64,000 nucleotides of DNA. Origin: Gracilaria vermiculophylla. Lineage: Eukaryota; Rhodophyta; Florideophyceae; Gracilariales; Gracilariaceae. The stretch is taken from assembly GCA_019155205.2 (NCBI GenBank), contig JAHNZQ020000227.1:1485633-1549632 (forward strand), in the 5' to 3' direction. Positions 51,060-63,896 of the stretch are shown piece by piece (position 1 is the stretch's first letter; every line of letters starts with the position of its first letter). The notes under the pieces were generated by a model. The model made no database searches and was not told the DNA's origin. It was given only the letters and a program-made list of their open reading frames with translations. A program made the position numbers and the translations under genes.

Positions 51060-51718
51060 ATTTAATTTTAGGGTTCAAAACTTATGTAGTTCTTTACGAA
51101 GATCGTGCCACTAAAATTGGTAGCAATCTGGTCCGTCCAAATTGAACTTTTTTTCATAAGTAAAAATAACACTTTCCCATTCTTTTTACAGTAGGCTTTT
51201 CCAGCACACCAGTCAACCCTCTTCTGCTTCTGATGGTCTTGGAGGAAGAAAGATTTTTTCAATTTTTTATATTTAAATAAATTTGTGCTGTTTATCTGCC
51301 TCTATATAGTTGTTTTAGAAACGTTGAGATTGAGATTTTTTCCAGTTTTTTTGCACGATACTTTTCCTTTACACAACTCCCTTTTAATTCCTGTTTTGTC
51401 TGCTGGGCTGAGCTTCTTCGGGCGTTCCGGAGATCGTTTAACGCCATAAAGAGTCGGGTTTTTGAGAAAAGTAGCAATTGTGATCCTAGAACGCATTAAT
51501 TTTTTAGCGATAGCACTGTTAGAATGTTTCTCGGCGTTCACCTAAACGATTTGAAGCTGTTCTTGCTTGGCAAGTGGCTGGCCTTGAGCCATTTTTATTA
51601 GAAAGAAGACGGTGACCTTATCTTTTTGAAACGATTCTACATAGACTATGTGCAAAATCTAGTCTACAGTACAGTTTTGGCGCACTTTTGAGGGGTAATA
51701 TGTTTTTGAAACGCACTG
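51060..51718 (-). mobile_element. Truncated Tc1/mariner element of the same family as the one at 193-780
   Basis: On the minus strand it begins at 51718 with CAGTGCGTTTCAAAAACATA, preceded by TA (51719-51720). A second copy of the CGTTTCAAAAA core lies about 82 bp inside. The transposase N-terminus follows. The rest of the element, including the other end, is missing; Gypsy-2 sequence begins near 51.0 kb. Confidence 0.75.
51068..51592 (-). pseudogene. Tc1/mariner transposase N-terminal fragment
   Basis: Begins MAQGQPLAKQEQLQIV, then an in-frame stop. It continues with HSNSAIAKKLMRSRITIATF (helix-turn-helix), GVKRSPERPKKLSPADK and LNLNVSKTTI. A degenerate start of the catalytic domain follows (MKKSSIWTDQIA, a frameshifted FSDEKKF-like segment). 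Stops and frameshifts present; the catalytic domain is cut off. Confidence 0.78.
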
Positions 51719-52344
51719 TACACTACATGTAATGACCTCCACATAATTTGCATCATATGAGGTCAGCGCACCGGTCCGATACACACTACAGTATGCGGCA
51801 GCAGCCGTCGAGCCGTCGGGCGCTGACCTTGAATAGTATTCATGGGTGAGAGTGTACCCTCGGTACCTGAATCCATAGCATGATAACACTGAATGGGGGT
51901 TTTCACCCCATCCCTGCCCAACGAAACTTTTATCGATATCCCAATAATCAAATTGTCTGCCAAATTTAACATGATCTATTAATGCACAGTACGGACTAAA
52001 GTATACATATTGAACAATTTGTACTAAAGTACAAAAAAGACTGTAATTTCAGAACGGGGTTTTTGACCCCGCCATGAAGCGCTCAGAAGGCCATCCTAAT
52101 TTCTGGTTCTAAAAGCTTGGAACAGTTCCAGACGACTCTTTGGTAGTTCTATATTGACTGGATTGCGAAGAAAAATATTGCGCAGATCATCTCGTTAGAA
52201 AGTGAACTCCTTGCAGGTATTGTGAACTAGTGTGTTTGTGTAGAATTCTGTCCGTACCCTGTGTTTATGATTTTATGCGGCAAAAGCTTCCATTTCGGAT
52301 GAAATATCATATTTGACCTATTTTTCGCGCCCTTCACAATCTGA
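51719..52344. other. Upstream region of PRP18, no gene recognised
   Basis: AT-rich. Contains an ATATGAGGTCAGCGCA motif at 51755-51770 and no credible frames. Confidence 0.5.
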
Positions 52345-53277
52345 ATGGATCCAATTTCTGGACTTCGTCAAGAAATTGAAAAGAAAAGGAAAGCTACGTC
52401 AGAAAAAAAGGAAAAATGGGCGTACAAATCTGAGCACGATGGTAATGCAATACCTGAAAAAGATTTAGCATATGATGAAAGCGAAAAACTTGCGAAGCGA
52501 AGAAAGGTGAACGCACATGATCTCAAAATATCGGTTGGCGATAGAGACTGTAATGCTGCGCAAGATGAAAAAGTGGATCGGAACAGCCCCTGTAAAGCTG
52601 ATGAACTTGAATTACCTCAAGAATCTGTGAAATTTGACGCTCGTCCAGCGAGCCATACTACTGCATCTCATGTTCGAGGCGATTCTGACGCAAATGTCGA
52701 AAAGTCGGAGGTCAGAACTCAAAGAACTTCAGAACCACATCTCACTCATACCGCATCAGAGATCTCCGATGGAACAGACAATCCAAAGTCGAAAAGCACT
52801 CGAGAAGACAGGGAAAACATGCACAAACAAAATTATGTTGTAGACCAAATTCGCAAATATATTCGTGTCTGGGAGTCAGAACTTGAAAAACTGTCTCCGG
52901 ACAATCGAAAAAAGAGTGTACACCGAGCAGCGATTCGGACGTTGCATCAAACGAAGGAATGGTTAAAACCTCTTCAAAAACTTGTAAGAAAAAAGAAATT
53001 GAAAAAGTCGATTCTCAATGCTTTGGCTGATATATTTGAAGCTGCCGAAAAGCGAGATTACATTGAAGCAAATAGACTCTACCTTGAACGACTTGCAATT
53101 GGGACCGCACCGTGGCCGATGGGAGCAACCATGGTAGGAATTCACGCTCGCGCAGCCAGAGAAAAAATTGGAGAAGACAAAATTGCCCATGTCATGAATG
53201 ATGAGCAGGCCAGAAAGTACATTCAGTCTATAAAACGCCTCCTGACGGTTGCTGAGCGAAACTTTCCCAAGCCATAA
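52345..53277 (+). CDS. PRP18: Pre-mRNA-splicing factor PRP18, 310 aa
   Basis: Second-step spliceosomal factor that, with Slu7, stabilises exon joining at the 3' splice site. The N-terminus (residues 2-30, ISGLRQEIEKKRKAT) matches the short splicing-factor motif shared by PRP18 and PRP4. A charged, poorly conserved linker follows to about residue 155. The C-terminal helical bundle carries the family hallmark loop AIGTAPWPMGATMVGIHARA at about 251-270, followed by REKIGEDKIAHVMNDE and RKYIQSIKRLLTV. The length is close to that of animal PRP18 (about 340), with the usual C-terminal extension shortened. Single exon, start at the first ATG. It is isolated among transposon remnants on both sides. 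Confidence 0.95.
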   Translation: MDPISGLRQEIEKKRKATSEKKEKWAYKSEHDGNAIPEKDLAYDESEKLAKRRKVNAHDLKISVGDRDCNAAQDEKVDRNSPCKADELELPQESVKFDARPASHTTASHVRGDSDANVEKSEVRTQRTSEPHLTHTASEISDGTDNPKSKSTREDRENMHKQNYVVDQIRKYIRVWESELEKLSPDNRKKSVHRAAIRTLHQTKEWLKPLQKLVRKKKLKKSILNALADIFEAAEKRDYIEANRLYLERLAIGTAPWPMGATMVGIHARAAREKIGEDKIAHVMNDEQARKYIQSIKRLLTVAERNFPKP

Positions 53278-54742
53278 ACTGTGATCAAAGTCGTAGAGTA
53301 ATAAATGTGTCTCATGCGTTTCATTCTACATACAGGGTAATAATGCACACCAGTAAAGTTGTGTGCTATATAACTTGGAGATTTAAAAGTCAGCTGATTT
53401 GAATGGTAATGTTCTTCACTCGAATATTGTTGAACAGAAGATATTGGGAGATGCCTTAGTCTTTAGCAACGGCCTTTTCTCTAAAGCCAGAAAATTAAAC
53501 ATTTTGGGAATAGTTGGAACTCAATAGCAAATTGTGTCTAATACATTAGACTTTGGCGCAAATCGACGAAATGATTCTCGCCAAAATATCGTCTTGTTTC
53601 TGGCCGCATATCAAAACTCGCTCTCGTCATTTTCGTTTTCGCCTTTTCATGTTTCGATCCATGTACGAGTTGCTGCGCCGTGGCTGCCCCACTCCTAAGT
53701 TTCGCCATCGCCAAGCTTACTAGACCGAAGTTTCGTTGTGACCGTCCCCATAGGCGCCCGCTGAGCCGCCGTGCACCCGAACACCCTGCAAACCTTACGC
53801 GCTCCATGCACAGCGACCCACATTCGTTACCGCCTCCGGGTACGCGGTACTCTTATTATTTATACACTAGAAGTAACGGGCGGTCGGTATCTGTCTCCGA
53901 CACATATACATAGAAGGAATACTTTGTCGGCTTTGTCTTCGCCGTCATTCTGCTACACTGCAGCTGCTCGTCGAAAGACGGGAGTGAGACGCTAGTGAGT
54001 GAAAATTGGAGAGCGACGGTGGAAATGAGACGTAAGAGAGGAGAAGGAGTGGTAGAGGTCCTCCGGTGGCGTTGCTGAGATTGCGGAGGACTAGTGAAGG
54101 AGATTACGTGCCAGTGAGACGAGACTGGGCTCTATGAGGTGGCCACAGAGCAGAAAGAGCGGAAGATGAGACATTTATCGAATTGAACGAAAAGGCGAGG
54201 ATGCTCGTAATGTGCCGGTTGGAGGTGGGCATCAGCGTTCAGCCGAAGCTAGAGTGCAAGACTTCGCCAGTAAACTTGCAAGATCTCCAGTATAGAGGTG
54301 GTTGCGAGTTTGTCAAAACTGGCGATGTAAAAAATTGATTTCTGAAAACTAGCAGTGGCAACAGTCTGTTAGTATCCAAATTTTTGTATTTGCGGCCAGG
54401 TCTATTGATTACTGTCGGGCAGAAGCATGTCTCTTTCAAGAACGTGTTGGATATTCTGAACGTTTTGGCATTGCTAATCTATCAAAGTTTGCCCTTTGTG
54501 TATTTACAGTTGTATTTTAGAATTACAGATATTCAACTTTTCAGGTTTGTAGCGTCCAACTGCGAGAGAGTCATCTGCACTACATCTTCGCTACGGCTGA
54601 AACGCTACTGCAAGTTAAGCGCGAGTTTTCATGTGTACGACAAATTTGCGTTGTAGAAGAAAGGATAAACACTTTGCAGCACATCTTCGCGCTCTTTCTG
54701 TTAACCTTTGATAACGCCAAACAGGCTCATCCCAGCACAGAA
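53278..54742. other. Intergenic, no gene recognised
   Basis: About 1.5 kb; short frames only. The 53.7-54.0 kb part is richer in GC but lacks a credible protein. Confidence 0.5.
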
Positions 54743-55560
54743 ATGGCTTTCATCGACTATTCCAGGGGTCCCTTATCAGTTCAAAAGAAGCATAGATTGG
54801 GCAAAGCCCCAGCATGGACGCAACCGGAAAACATTGCGCGCCTTAAAGCAACTTCCTGCCGACCCCAGGCCTCAATTACTAGATCCAATATGACAACTGT
54901 AGCATGTAAAGGAAAGATATTTGCGGAGATTTTACGCTTTGAAGGGGAAGTTGACGCAAACCCACGAACCTGTTAAGGTCGATCTGAACGACCATGCGTT
55001 GCGCAAGGGAAACGTATATACGCTGATTTTTGGAAACTTCGCGCTGCAGTTCTGCGTGTTGAAAAACAAGAGTTTACAGGAGCTTCGAGCTATGCCGAAC
55101 TCATGAGTGTAGCGATTGGCTTTTGGAATACTGTCATCACCCCACATAACTTCCTTGATGTTTTGCGGAACCATAAGTACAACATCGGAGACATTTTTCA
55201 GGATGTGAAGCCATACGAGTGGATGCGAGATACTATTGATCGGTTTCATTCTAGAGGTGGTTTCCTGAATCAGGAATCTAGCGCAAATATTTTTAAAAGC
55301 GCCAAGAACACAGATGAATCGTAAGAGGAAATCTCTTCTTGGGAACGTTCTGGATGGAACAGGAAGGCCAGAGAAAGAAAAAACGCGAGAAAAAGAACAG
55401 CAAAACTTTTGAGAGAGATATGAAGGATCGAAGAAGCTACTTCTTTGTTCAGTTTCATATACAAAACAGTTGAAAGAGGACAGGGGGCGCTTTTTTTTCT
55501 GAAACGCAAGGCTAAGGCAGCGCTCGAAAATAGAAAGAATAACTTAAACAGCTTTCACGT
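54743..55560 (+). pseudogene. Probable second PIF/Harbinger accessory protein pseudogene
   Basis: Starts MAFIDYSRGPLSVQ. A segment KAPAWTQPENIARLKAT resembles a Myb/trihelix-like beginning. After frame changes come SYAELMSVAIGFWNTVITPH and VKPYEWMRDTIDRF, then a charged Lys/Arg/Glu tail. Its family cannot be recognised from its own sequence alone. The call rests on its convergent position opposite the second Harbinger transposase, as in the copy at 30-32 kb. Confidence 0.4.
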
Positions 55561-55869
55561 TCTTTAGGGTGAACCTTTTGGCGCATCTGCAGAGCAGCAA
55601 AAGATATTTCCTTATTTGGTTCATTGACAGTTTGTCAACAAGAAAGAAAAATATATGAAAATTGTCACTACAGGCACAGCGGTGCATGACGGAGTTGACA
55701 GAAGTGTCGTGTCTTGTGCGGAAGAGGACCATAGTACGTGGAGAACACATGCCTTGATGTCATCTGAAATTGGACATGGTGCTGCTGAATTTCCTCGAGA
55801 GCAACCTCAAGGTTTGTGCCTCAGTAACATTGTAACGCATCTGCCAAAGTCATAAATGACCTGACGTAG

Positions 55870-57480
55870 GCTCTTTCAGGAGTGACCCGAAAGCTTCAGT
55901 TGTGAGGTGTTTGCGATTCTGAAAGCAAAAGAAAGCAATCCGAGCACAATCTTATCACCAAAAATTCGATGTGTCGACGTCACTTGAGCCCTAGTGAAGC
56001 GAAGAAAACGTTTGGGGTGTGGAGAGGAGATGTATACTGGTGAGGCGCGTTGGAAGAGGTCATATAGTTCTTTAATCCGTTTATTTGTACGTATTCTTCG
56101 AAGGGACCAGCTCTCATTCATATCTGCGCGGACACTGCTTGTCGAAATTATTTATGGTAGTACTCATGTCCTATGTTATAGACAAATTCCCTCCAAGTCT
56201 CAGCTTGACTGCAAATCTCTTCGGTAGTGGATACGATGAATAACTCATCTACTTCGGCGGATTTATGTAACGAGCAAATGTTCCTCCTACCACAAACGTC
56301 ATCCGAAGCAAGGCAATCGAGCACGATGTTTTTCAATGTAGCACGAGTTGCGACCACGTCACTAATCTTTTTTTTGTTGCACAAGCTGAAAGGCTTCTTG
56401 AGTACAACTAAACCTTTTGAAAGGCTTTAGAATAATCTTTCTACAGTTTTCCGGGCACCATGTAAAGCACGAGAATTCATCTCATTTTTGCGACTTTATG
56501 GGTCACCCATTACAGGTAAAAAGATTTTGAATTTGGTGAATATTTGGTTGGTTAGCCATTAGTATCAAGATATACTAGATCCAACCAACTTTCTCATGGG
56601 CCTAACTCAAAACAACTGCCCTGCTTTGATACTTTGAAATAGACCTGAAAACTGCATGACACTTCTATCATCTCTCGCCTCTTGGACACGAAAGTAGACA
56701 TTCTATTTTGGTAACCTACCAGCACAGATTACTCCCGTTTGGTCTATAGCTTTCTTGTTTTTTCTTTTGCATGTGCCTTAATCACCTCGCGGAAAACAAT
56801 ACCAAGTTTAAAATGCACAATGCAAACAACCAAGACCCCCAGGAAATCCAGGAATAACGTACAGAATTTATAGGCTTTGTACATCTGAGTGACCGAATTG
56901 GCGCTCATGTACCGCAAAACCCCTTGAACGATAGCAGTGCAAAATCGTCTTCGAGCTTTTGAAGCTGTTGGTTTGCTCAAAATAAAGAAGTCAATAGTTG
57001 AAGAAACCGTCTTCTCATCACCCCGTTGCACAAGGGCAACTAGAACCTTTCGATCAATGCTAATTCTCGAATGGCCAGCGGCGTCTTTTTTTGTTTTAAA
57101 CACAATTCGAACTTCACGATGCAAACTTTCACTATTTCATAGATTAACCTAGGAAAGCGAAATTTCACTCGAGTTCATTACTTGAGGACAGTGAACAGTG
57201 ATGAGAGTGAATTAATAGAGTAACCACCTCTTATTGAAGGAGTTTATCGTATACCGTACGCAAATGAGTCCTCTTGCGTCCTGTATTTTTATTTGGAGCT
57301 CTTTCAGAGACAGAGCCTCCATTTTCAAGTTTATGTTGTTGCTGCGGACGTGTGTACGGAATACATTTCAATGCAGCGCCGAAAAGCGTTCTCTAAACTG
57401 CAAGATCAACGTCTGCATCAGATGACGCTGAAGACGATTAAGGGTCGTCATTTTTGCAGAAAGCTGCATGTGTTTTTGCA
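55870..57480 (-). pseudogene. Second PIF/Harbinger transposase pseudogene
   Basis: On the minus strand near 57.3 kb the family segment GGSVSERAPNKNTGRKR precedes LRTVYDKLLQ, the counterpart of GGSQRGKTPN and RLYNDYL in the first copy. Then 57124-56744 gives VFKTKKDAAGHSRISIDRKV, STIDFFILSKPTASKARRRF and a GFPGGLGCLHCA segment in another frame, the region before the first catalytic Asp. Farther downstream the sequence is heavily decayed, with only faint traces. Non-functional. Confidence 0.65.
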
Positions 57481-60400
57481 TGATTAATATGGGATAGTTT
57501 TTGTTCTTGAAGACGTGGGGCAACACATTTTACATAGGGATGTACACTTTTTCGGTTTGCGTCTCAAAAAATATTTGCGGTACTGCACACTTTCCATGGC
57601 CGGAGATGGTTTTTATTGTACTTTAAAGGTTGTTAACTAAGGACTGAAGAATATTGGCTAGCCAAGTGCTCAGCGACACTTCTATAGTGAACGTTTTATT
57701 TTCTTCAGGTTTCGTCGCACAGCGCTGGAGATGTTTCTAGCTTTTTATGACCTTTATTGGTCTGTCACTGATTTGGGGTTTTTTCTCCTTGGATGTTGCA
57801 CGACATTTAGGCGGCAATGTAATGCACTCTTAGGCTTAGTCCACGTTATTCTAAATGGAAAACGGGAGAGCCGTCTGACCTTCAATTGGTTTAAGACTCT
57901 CCGATAAGATGGATGTGCCTGTGTTCGATACTAATTTAGGTGCTTCACGGTCTCTCTCTGATAGAAACAATGGGCAACCTTCTATAAAACTCCTTTTGTT
58001 TTACTCCGCTTTTCAAAAACATGAGGGGGTCGTGATTGACAGCACAAATGTGAAGAGATCTGGAAAGCAATACTGCTGCAAGAGTCGAGAGATGTTGTCC
58101 AAATTATTTAAGCATACACCCAATCTTGCAATGTCTGGCGACATCTAAATACTGGGAGTCAACGTATAAGGTGCAGTTAATAGAGAAATCGCTGGTGGAG
58201 AACTGCATCAGAGGTGTTTAAAATGACCATAAGGAGACCTGGTGCTATTCAACTAACACAGACGATGACAAAAACATGTACCGGGCATCAGATTTGGTTA
58301 ACAAATAGTTTCAACTACAGATTGAATACTTCAATATTTAATGTCTCAATCAGCAAGACAAAGTTCGTATTTAACGGTATTTATTAGCCATAATCTATGA
58401 ATGCTCGCGATATGGAAAGTAATATCAACGGAAAAGAGAGCGATGGACTAATATATTTTAAACCAGTGAGTTACTGACATGGTCATAACATCGGGGGCGT
58501 TCCGAAAAATCATGTACATCATTGGTGGAAAGCACTAAAGCAATTACATTTCTGTAAGCAACAAAGATTGTTTTAAAATCTTTGACTGAAACGATGTGGA
58601 TCTGCACTTTTTCGGTGAATGTAAAAAAAATGAGACTGAATATTGGGCTCACGTTCTTGCATTAAGTTCATACCTTGTGTTCAAAAGCCCATTACTCTTT
58701 TTGTAACACTGCAACGCCGAAGACACTGTTTGAAGAGGAGTCTGGCTAATTCTTGCCGACGAAATGCAGAATATATGTGTTGATTAGTACACATTGTGTT
58801 GTGAGCACTATTACTGCTTAAATTTACAGTATCCTTTTTGCCCCGAATACTAGAAGACAGTGTAGCTTGAAATAATTTTTTAAAAATATATTTGACTGCA
58901 GTGGGGCTTTTAGACTGTCATTTTCTTTCCATATATCCCATTCCTTCTATCTGTGTAACGCTTAGGGTTTTTGTATATAGAATCCCTATGTTGGTATGTT
59001 AACTTTGTAGTCTAAACATCATAGCAAATTTTTATACTGCTTTCAATTGCAGAACCACGCAATGTAAAAATAATAAAGCGGCTTTTGCGTATGCGTATAA
59101 TCGTTTACACTGATTCCGGAGCAATTCTACGTGCATGTGGCGCTCTATTGTCTCAGCTTTTGCTTTTTTATCTGTGGAAATGCGTTTTGCAGCAGCTTAT
59201 GCCATACATTTGGCATCGTACTCGTATGTATATTTGAATGGACCACTTACAAATAATAACATGTAGGTCTCGTGAAAATTGCAGGTCGAAAAAGACATTT
59301 AGCAGCATTTACGGATAGAGAAGCATCTCTTGCTTGTAAAACATAATTTGCAGGGGCATAAGCACAAATAAAAGTCCAGTATCTATATATTAATTCAGTC
59401 TGAGAGCCGAATCGTTCTTCAAGTATAACATTATACACGTGTGCTCTAAAGCTTCAGCGCAGGGCATGAATTTGTTATGGTGAATATAATAGGACTTTTT
59501 ACAGGCAAAAGTACGCTAAAATACCCTTCCAGCCAATATTTTCGCGTCAAAGAAGCCGTCGGAAACATTTAAACTCCTTTTTTTTCCAATTTCGGCTTTG
59601 GAATACCTAGACGAAGAAACATCCGTGCGAAGCCACCAATTCTAGAGGAGAACGTGAAGGCTAGATTCATAATACTACCTGCGTGTACACAGCTGGGAAG
59701 ATTAATAACAATCGTACGCTGCACAGGCATGCCACATAAAGGATTTGATCTTAACATGAAAACAGTATCTGTAGACGGTACAAGTCTGAGGGGTTTGTAA
59801 TGCGACTTTGGAAATTTCCTAGCATTTATATATCATAATATTTACATTTCTGTACTACTTTTACGATACCTTCTGTAAAGAAGACTGTACTTTGCACAAT
59901 ATAAGACGATGAGCTCGGCCTTATTAATCAGGGGAAAAAAAAACTATAAGCTTTATTATGACACCTAGACGCACACCAAAGTCCCCAAGAAGCGCTACTG
60001 CCTCAGCCGGGCTTCGTTTTCTCCTTTTTTCATAATACCCTTTTGTGCCCCGAGTTGCGGGTTTTCTTCCTAAAGCTGTAGGACTCTGTTGCCCAATATA
60101 GATTCGTACGGTCCGTAAGCCGGTGTTTCGTCATGAGAATGCCATATGTGCGCCTTAGGCACCTTTTTCGCCTTGCGACAGCGTTTCACAGTTTGTAGCG
60201 TCATCGTTCTTGCGATTCCATCGTTGTTGACTATTCTGCTCTTCGATATTTCCTGTTGGAGGTGGAAGGTGTAATAGATGTTTTTGATTGTCAGAAACCC
60301 CAGTTAATGGGACATGGTCCACCCTCGTGAAAGTCCAAGTCCCCAATTCTGCGGGAAGGATGCGATCGTGCTCGAATTGAAATCCCACGTTTGCCTACTG

Positions 60401-63400
60401 GAGATGTAGAATGTACTGATCAACGTCACTTATGCTGTTATTCGGGTCCAAAGATGACCCATTTTGAATGAAGGTGGACACGGTTTTTTCGGATTTTTGT
60501 CTAAGGAGTTGTTATATACTTACCAAATGGATGTGAACACTCTTTAATAGGGCGGTCATAGTTGTATAGTAATATTCAGGATTTAATCATGAAGCTACTT
60601 CGAAATATTGGGTGTCCTAAGATATCGGGGGCTATTTTAAAGAAATCAATGCTGCTGCCGACGCTTTAGTTGAATAACGTCGTGGTTGATTGTGCCACAA
60701 CACGCCAAAATGGCACTCAATGAAGAAATCTACGCACGATCTGGAATTGGATTTGTCACAGACTATCGTCCTTATCCCCAGCTGAATAGTACCCACGTAA
60801 TCAGGGCCCTCTATAGCTGAGAATCGTTGAGCCCTTCCGACGCGTTCGCGGTCTTCTAGCACCTCAGATATTACAAATGTCCTGCAAACGACAAGGAAAC
60901 ACACTGATTCGGAAAACCTGTAGCCGACATATCCCTTGTATAAAAGGCTGATAAGCTTTTGTACTCACGGAATTGAAGATTGTGGATTCCACCAAGTTCC
61001 TCTTGAGACGGACTATGTCAAAATTGTATTAAACGTATGCTCTTGACTTATAAAAAGAACTGTTTTGATTAGGAGGACACAAGTGTAATCTTTTACATTT
61101 TATCATAAATTTCAACGGAAGTAGGTATTGTCTGAAGCATTTAAAGGAAAGCTTACATCGACCTCTCGTATATTTGGAGAAGGCTGGGGAAGGAGCAGTA
61201 CAGGCCTGTTCGAAACGGGTTCGGAGCCTCTGAAGGCGAAGAAAAATGTTTGCCTGAGACTTTATAGTATTGGATGTGCTCATTTAGAACGAGGAGAGCT
61301 TTGAAGGAGGTGACCACTACTTTGCCGGATACGAAGCAACGCCCGAGGGTATTGGAGAATGAGTTTTCATGGAGAGTTAATGACGCATTCTACAGATGTG
61401 GCAGAGTTTAATTTCCAGAAACAAGTTGCGCTCTGTTAATGAACGGATGCAATATAGCTATTTGAAAGCTAATCTCATGACGAAGGAGCCAAAGTGGAAG
61501 ATTACCTACTTGAAGTGGGTACAAAATGATGAACCTGAAGATGATGAACGATGCACATGCACCGGTGAACGAATTATATCCAAAGGTCTCAATAAGAAGG
61601 GAGTGATTTCATCTGCCTTACTTCTACCGTTGAGTATTCTTGATGGCGAAGTGCATAGCTTCCAAGTGCCGCAAGATTAGTTGGAATTTATTCAAACCAC
61701 GGAGGTGTCTCTTACCTTCCAAGCCTCTTGGCGGCTCAGCTAAACGTTGTCTTATGGCTAACGTTCCCATTGAAGAGAATCTTCAGTGTCCTACACAAAG
61801 AAAAGCTACCAGTGATCTAAATTGGGTCGAGCCTTAAAAGGTGAAAATACAGGATCCGTCGACCTCCGGGATTCTCAAATTGACCATTTTGGCTGGCTAT
61901 GCAAAAAAATCTTTTCTATTTTTGGCCACGATGAGGGGGCTACCTAATGCTTTGGCGAAATTTTAAAGTTTTCTGCCGAAGCGCAGCAGTCATTACCAAT
62001 AACCTCCTACCCACCAGCAAAGACGGAGTATTGTATGAAATTCCTTATAGCTGAACTCGGGGCGTTTCAAAGCAAATGCTATTTCTAGATCAACCCGTCA
62101 CTGGAACGTGCCTCAGTGGTCTCCATGTAGTACAGTGTATCCTAAGTTGATATTGTGGTGTGGCTTTATGACGTGATATTCTTAAGGAGGCCTCGTTTTT
62201 TATTACATGAGCCCCGGGGTGCATAGCTCAGCCCACGTTCGCTAGAGTATTATTGAGAAACGGTAGAATTTAGATTTATTTTAGTTACTTGGTGCAGGTA
62301 ATTTCTACAGTAGTGACACGTGATGAGGCGGGCTCCCGGCGAGATACTGAACCTGCCAGTTGAGCTCCACCTCTGGGAAAGTAAGCAAAGCACGCTTGAG
62401 TCCACGTTTAGTTTCCCGGTTGGAGATTCTCGTCGAACATCCATAGGTTTCTGAACCACCAATCTCCAGGTCGCCTCGTAACAGTGCCTTCATGAGCATT
62501 TTCCGCCCAGTAAACCTCCCCTTCCGCTTGGTTTTTGCGGATCCCCTTTCAGATTTCCCCCGGCTCGTGACAGCGATTACCAGAGACCACCTATAAAAAC
62601 CCGTACCTTTGGAGTCAACAAAAACTCCTAACGGACAATGTGCACTACCACCTCAAAAGGAGAACTGACGGTACCACACTTCGGTGCTGCGTGTATTTTT
62701 GTCAGTATCCAATGGAAGTAGTCGTCGAAGCTTGTCACGCCAAGTTTCCGCTGGAACGGTGGATTCTCAGTTAAACGGAGCAAGTTAATTTCAAATAATG
62801 AGACGCTGGAGTCAAGGTCTATGGCGTCAGAGGCGTCAATGCCTCGAATCCCGATTTACGTCCTTGTGAGGAAGCAAAACGTCACTTGTATGGATTCTGT
62901 CACACGTGGTTTGCTTCATAGCATGTGGTTAGAGTTTGAAAACACCGGGATCCCGGAAAGGATAATGGTTACGGCCCTATTCAATTATAAAACATTTGCG
63001 GACATTGGCCTTATTACCAAGTGCATGTTTTAACATCCGTCCATTCCCGACAACAGTGTCAGCCACAAACTCTTTATTTCTGATTCACTGTTTTCCCCGG
63101 AGATTTTTTCACGCGTTCTTCAAGGACTTTTTATGCCGTTTGAATACAAACAACAACCCAATCAGCAGCCCTGGTTGGGTTTTTTTGACTTTTAGGTTAT
63201 GAAACTGTATCTTGCAGGTGTTGCTAATCATCTTAGGGAGGCTAGCGATCCCAATTAGTCTCATGTTTTCTTCTCTGCGACCGCCGCGTTAATGCAATAC
63301 GACCAAGAGTGCGGTAGTCGGAAGGTGAAGACTGTTCCATCATCCTTATTTAAGGCCTCTCTTTGCGGAGTTTTTCAGCAGAGCTAGTTTCCATCCCTGT

Positions 63401-63679
63401 TTCTTTAGGGGATGTTTTACATCTAAAAGATGTTGCCGAAGCTTCGTGTTACACGACCAGTGTGACGATCATAAGACTACAAGTTTTGAGCTCATGATAC
63501 CGATCCATCGCGTGGATTTCGAGTCCCTTAACCGCAAATCTTAATACACGAGAACTTTCAGCTCGATCTTGTGCCCGGAATTTGTCTGGTTTCTCATGAA
63601 AACCGCACTCCGATGTTGTTTGCCAATTTTGGAAGAAAGCTCCGATTAATGGTTAAAGAGTAAATCATTGGCCCCGTTT
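57481..63679. other. 6.2-kb AT-rich stretch without recognised genes
   Basis: The longest frames (about 60-94 codons: 60632-60904 minus, 61396-61680 plus, 62250-62499 minus, 62821-63033 plus) resemble no family I know and show no splice-linked neighbours. Likely old transposon or non-coding DNA. Confidence 0.55.
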
Positions 63680-63759
63680 TGTTAGAAAAACAGATGAGCT
63701 ATTTGCGCTATACTCTCTTGTGACACAGGGCGCACATTTCACCACTTGAACTATCAACA
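63680..63759 (-). repeat. 3' LTR of the TRIM (minus orientation)
   Basis: 80 bp; differs from the other LTR by a handful of substitutions and one base of length. Confidence 0.93.
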
Positions 63760-63772
63760 CGCCCCCTCGCCC
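63760..63772 (-). other. Polypurine tract of the TRIM
   Basis: Minus strand GGGCGAGGGGGCG abuts the 3' LTR. Confidence 0.75.
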
Positions 63773-63865
63773 TGTACTTCCTTACAGAACGAGACCTCAA
63801 GCTTACAGTAACCACTTTTGACCACTGCTGTACACATGTACAATTTCTCAGGCTCAGGTCACTTT

Positions 63866-63880
63866 TGGGAATCGAACCCA
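63866..63880 (-). promoter_or_regulatory. tRNA T-arm / RNA polymerase III B-box-like sequence inside the TRIM
   Basis: Minus strand TGGGTTCGATTCCCA contains the B-box consensus GGTTCGANTCC exactly and folds as a T-arm stem-loop. Confidence 0.6.
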
Positions 63881-63896
63881 GGGTCCTAGCGTTTAG

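Noticed and set aside
57481..63679. Frames at 60155-60388, 60632-60904, 61029-61283, 61396-61680 and 62821-63033
   Set aside because: I could not connect them by plausible introns or match them to a family; reported only as an unrecognised stretch.
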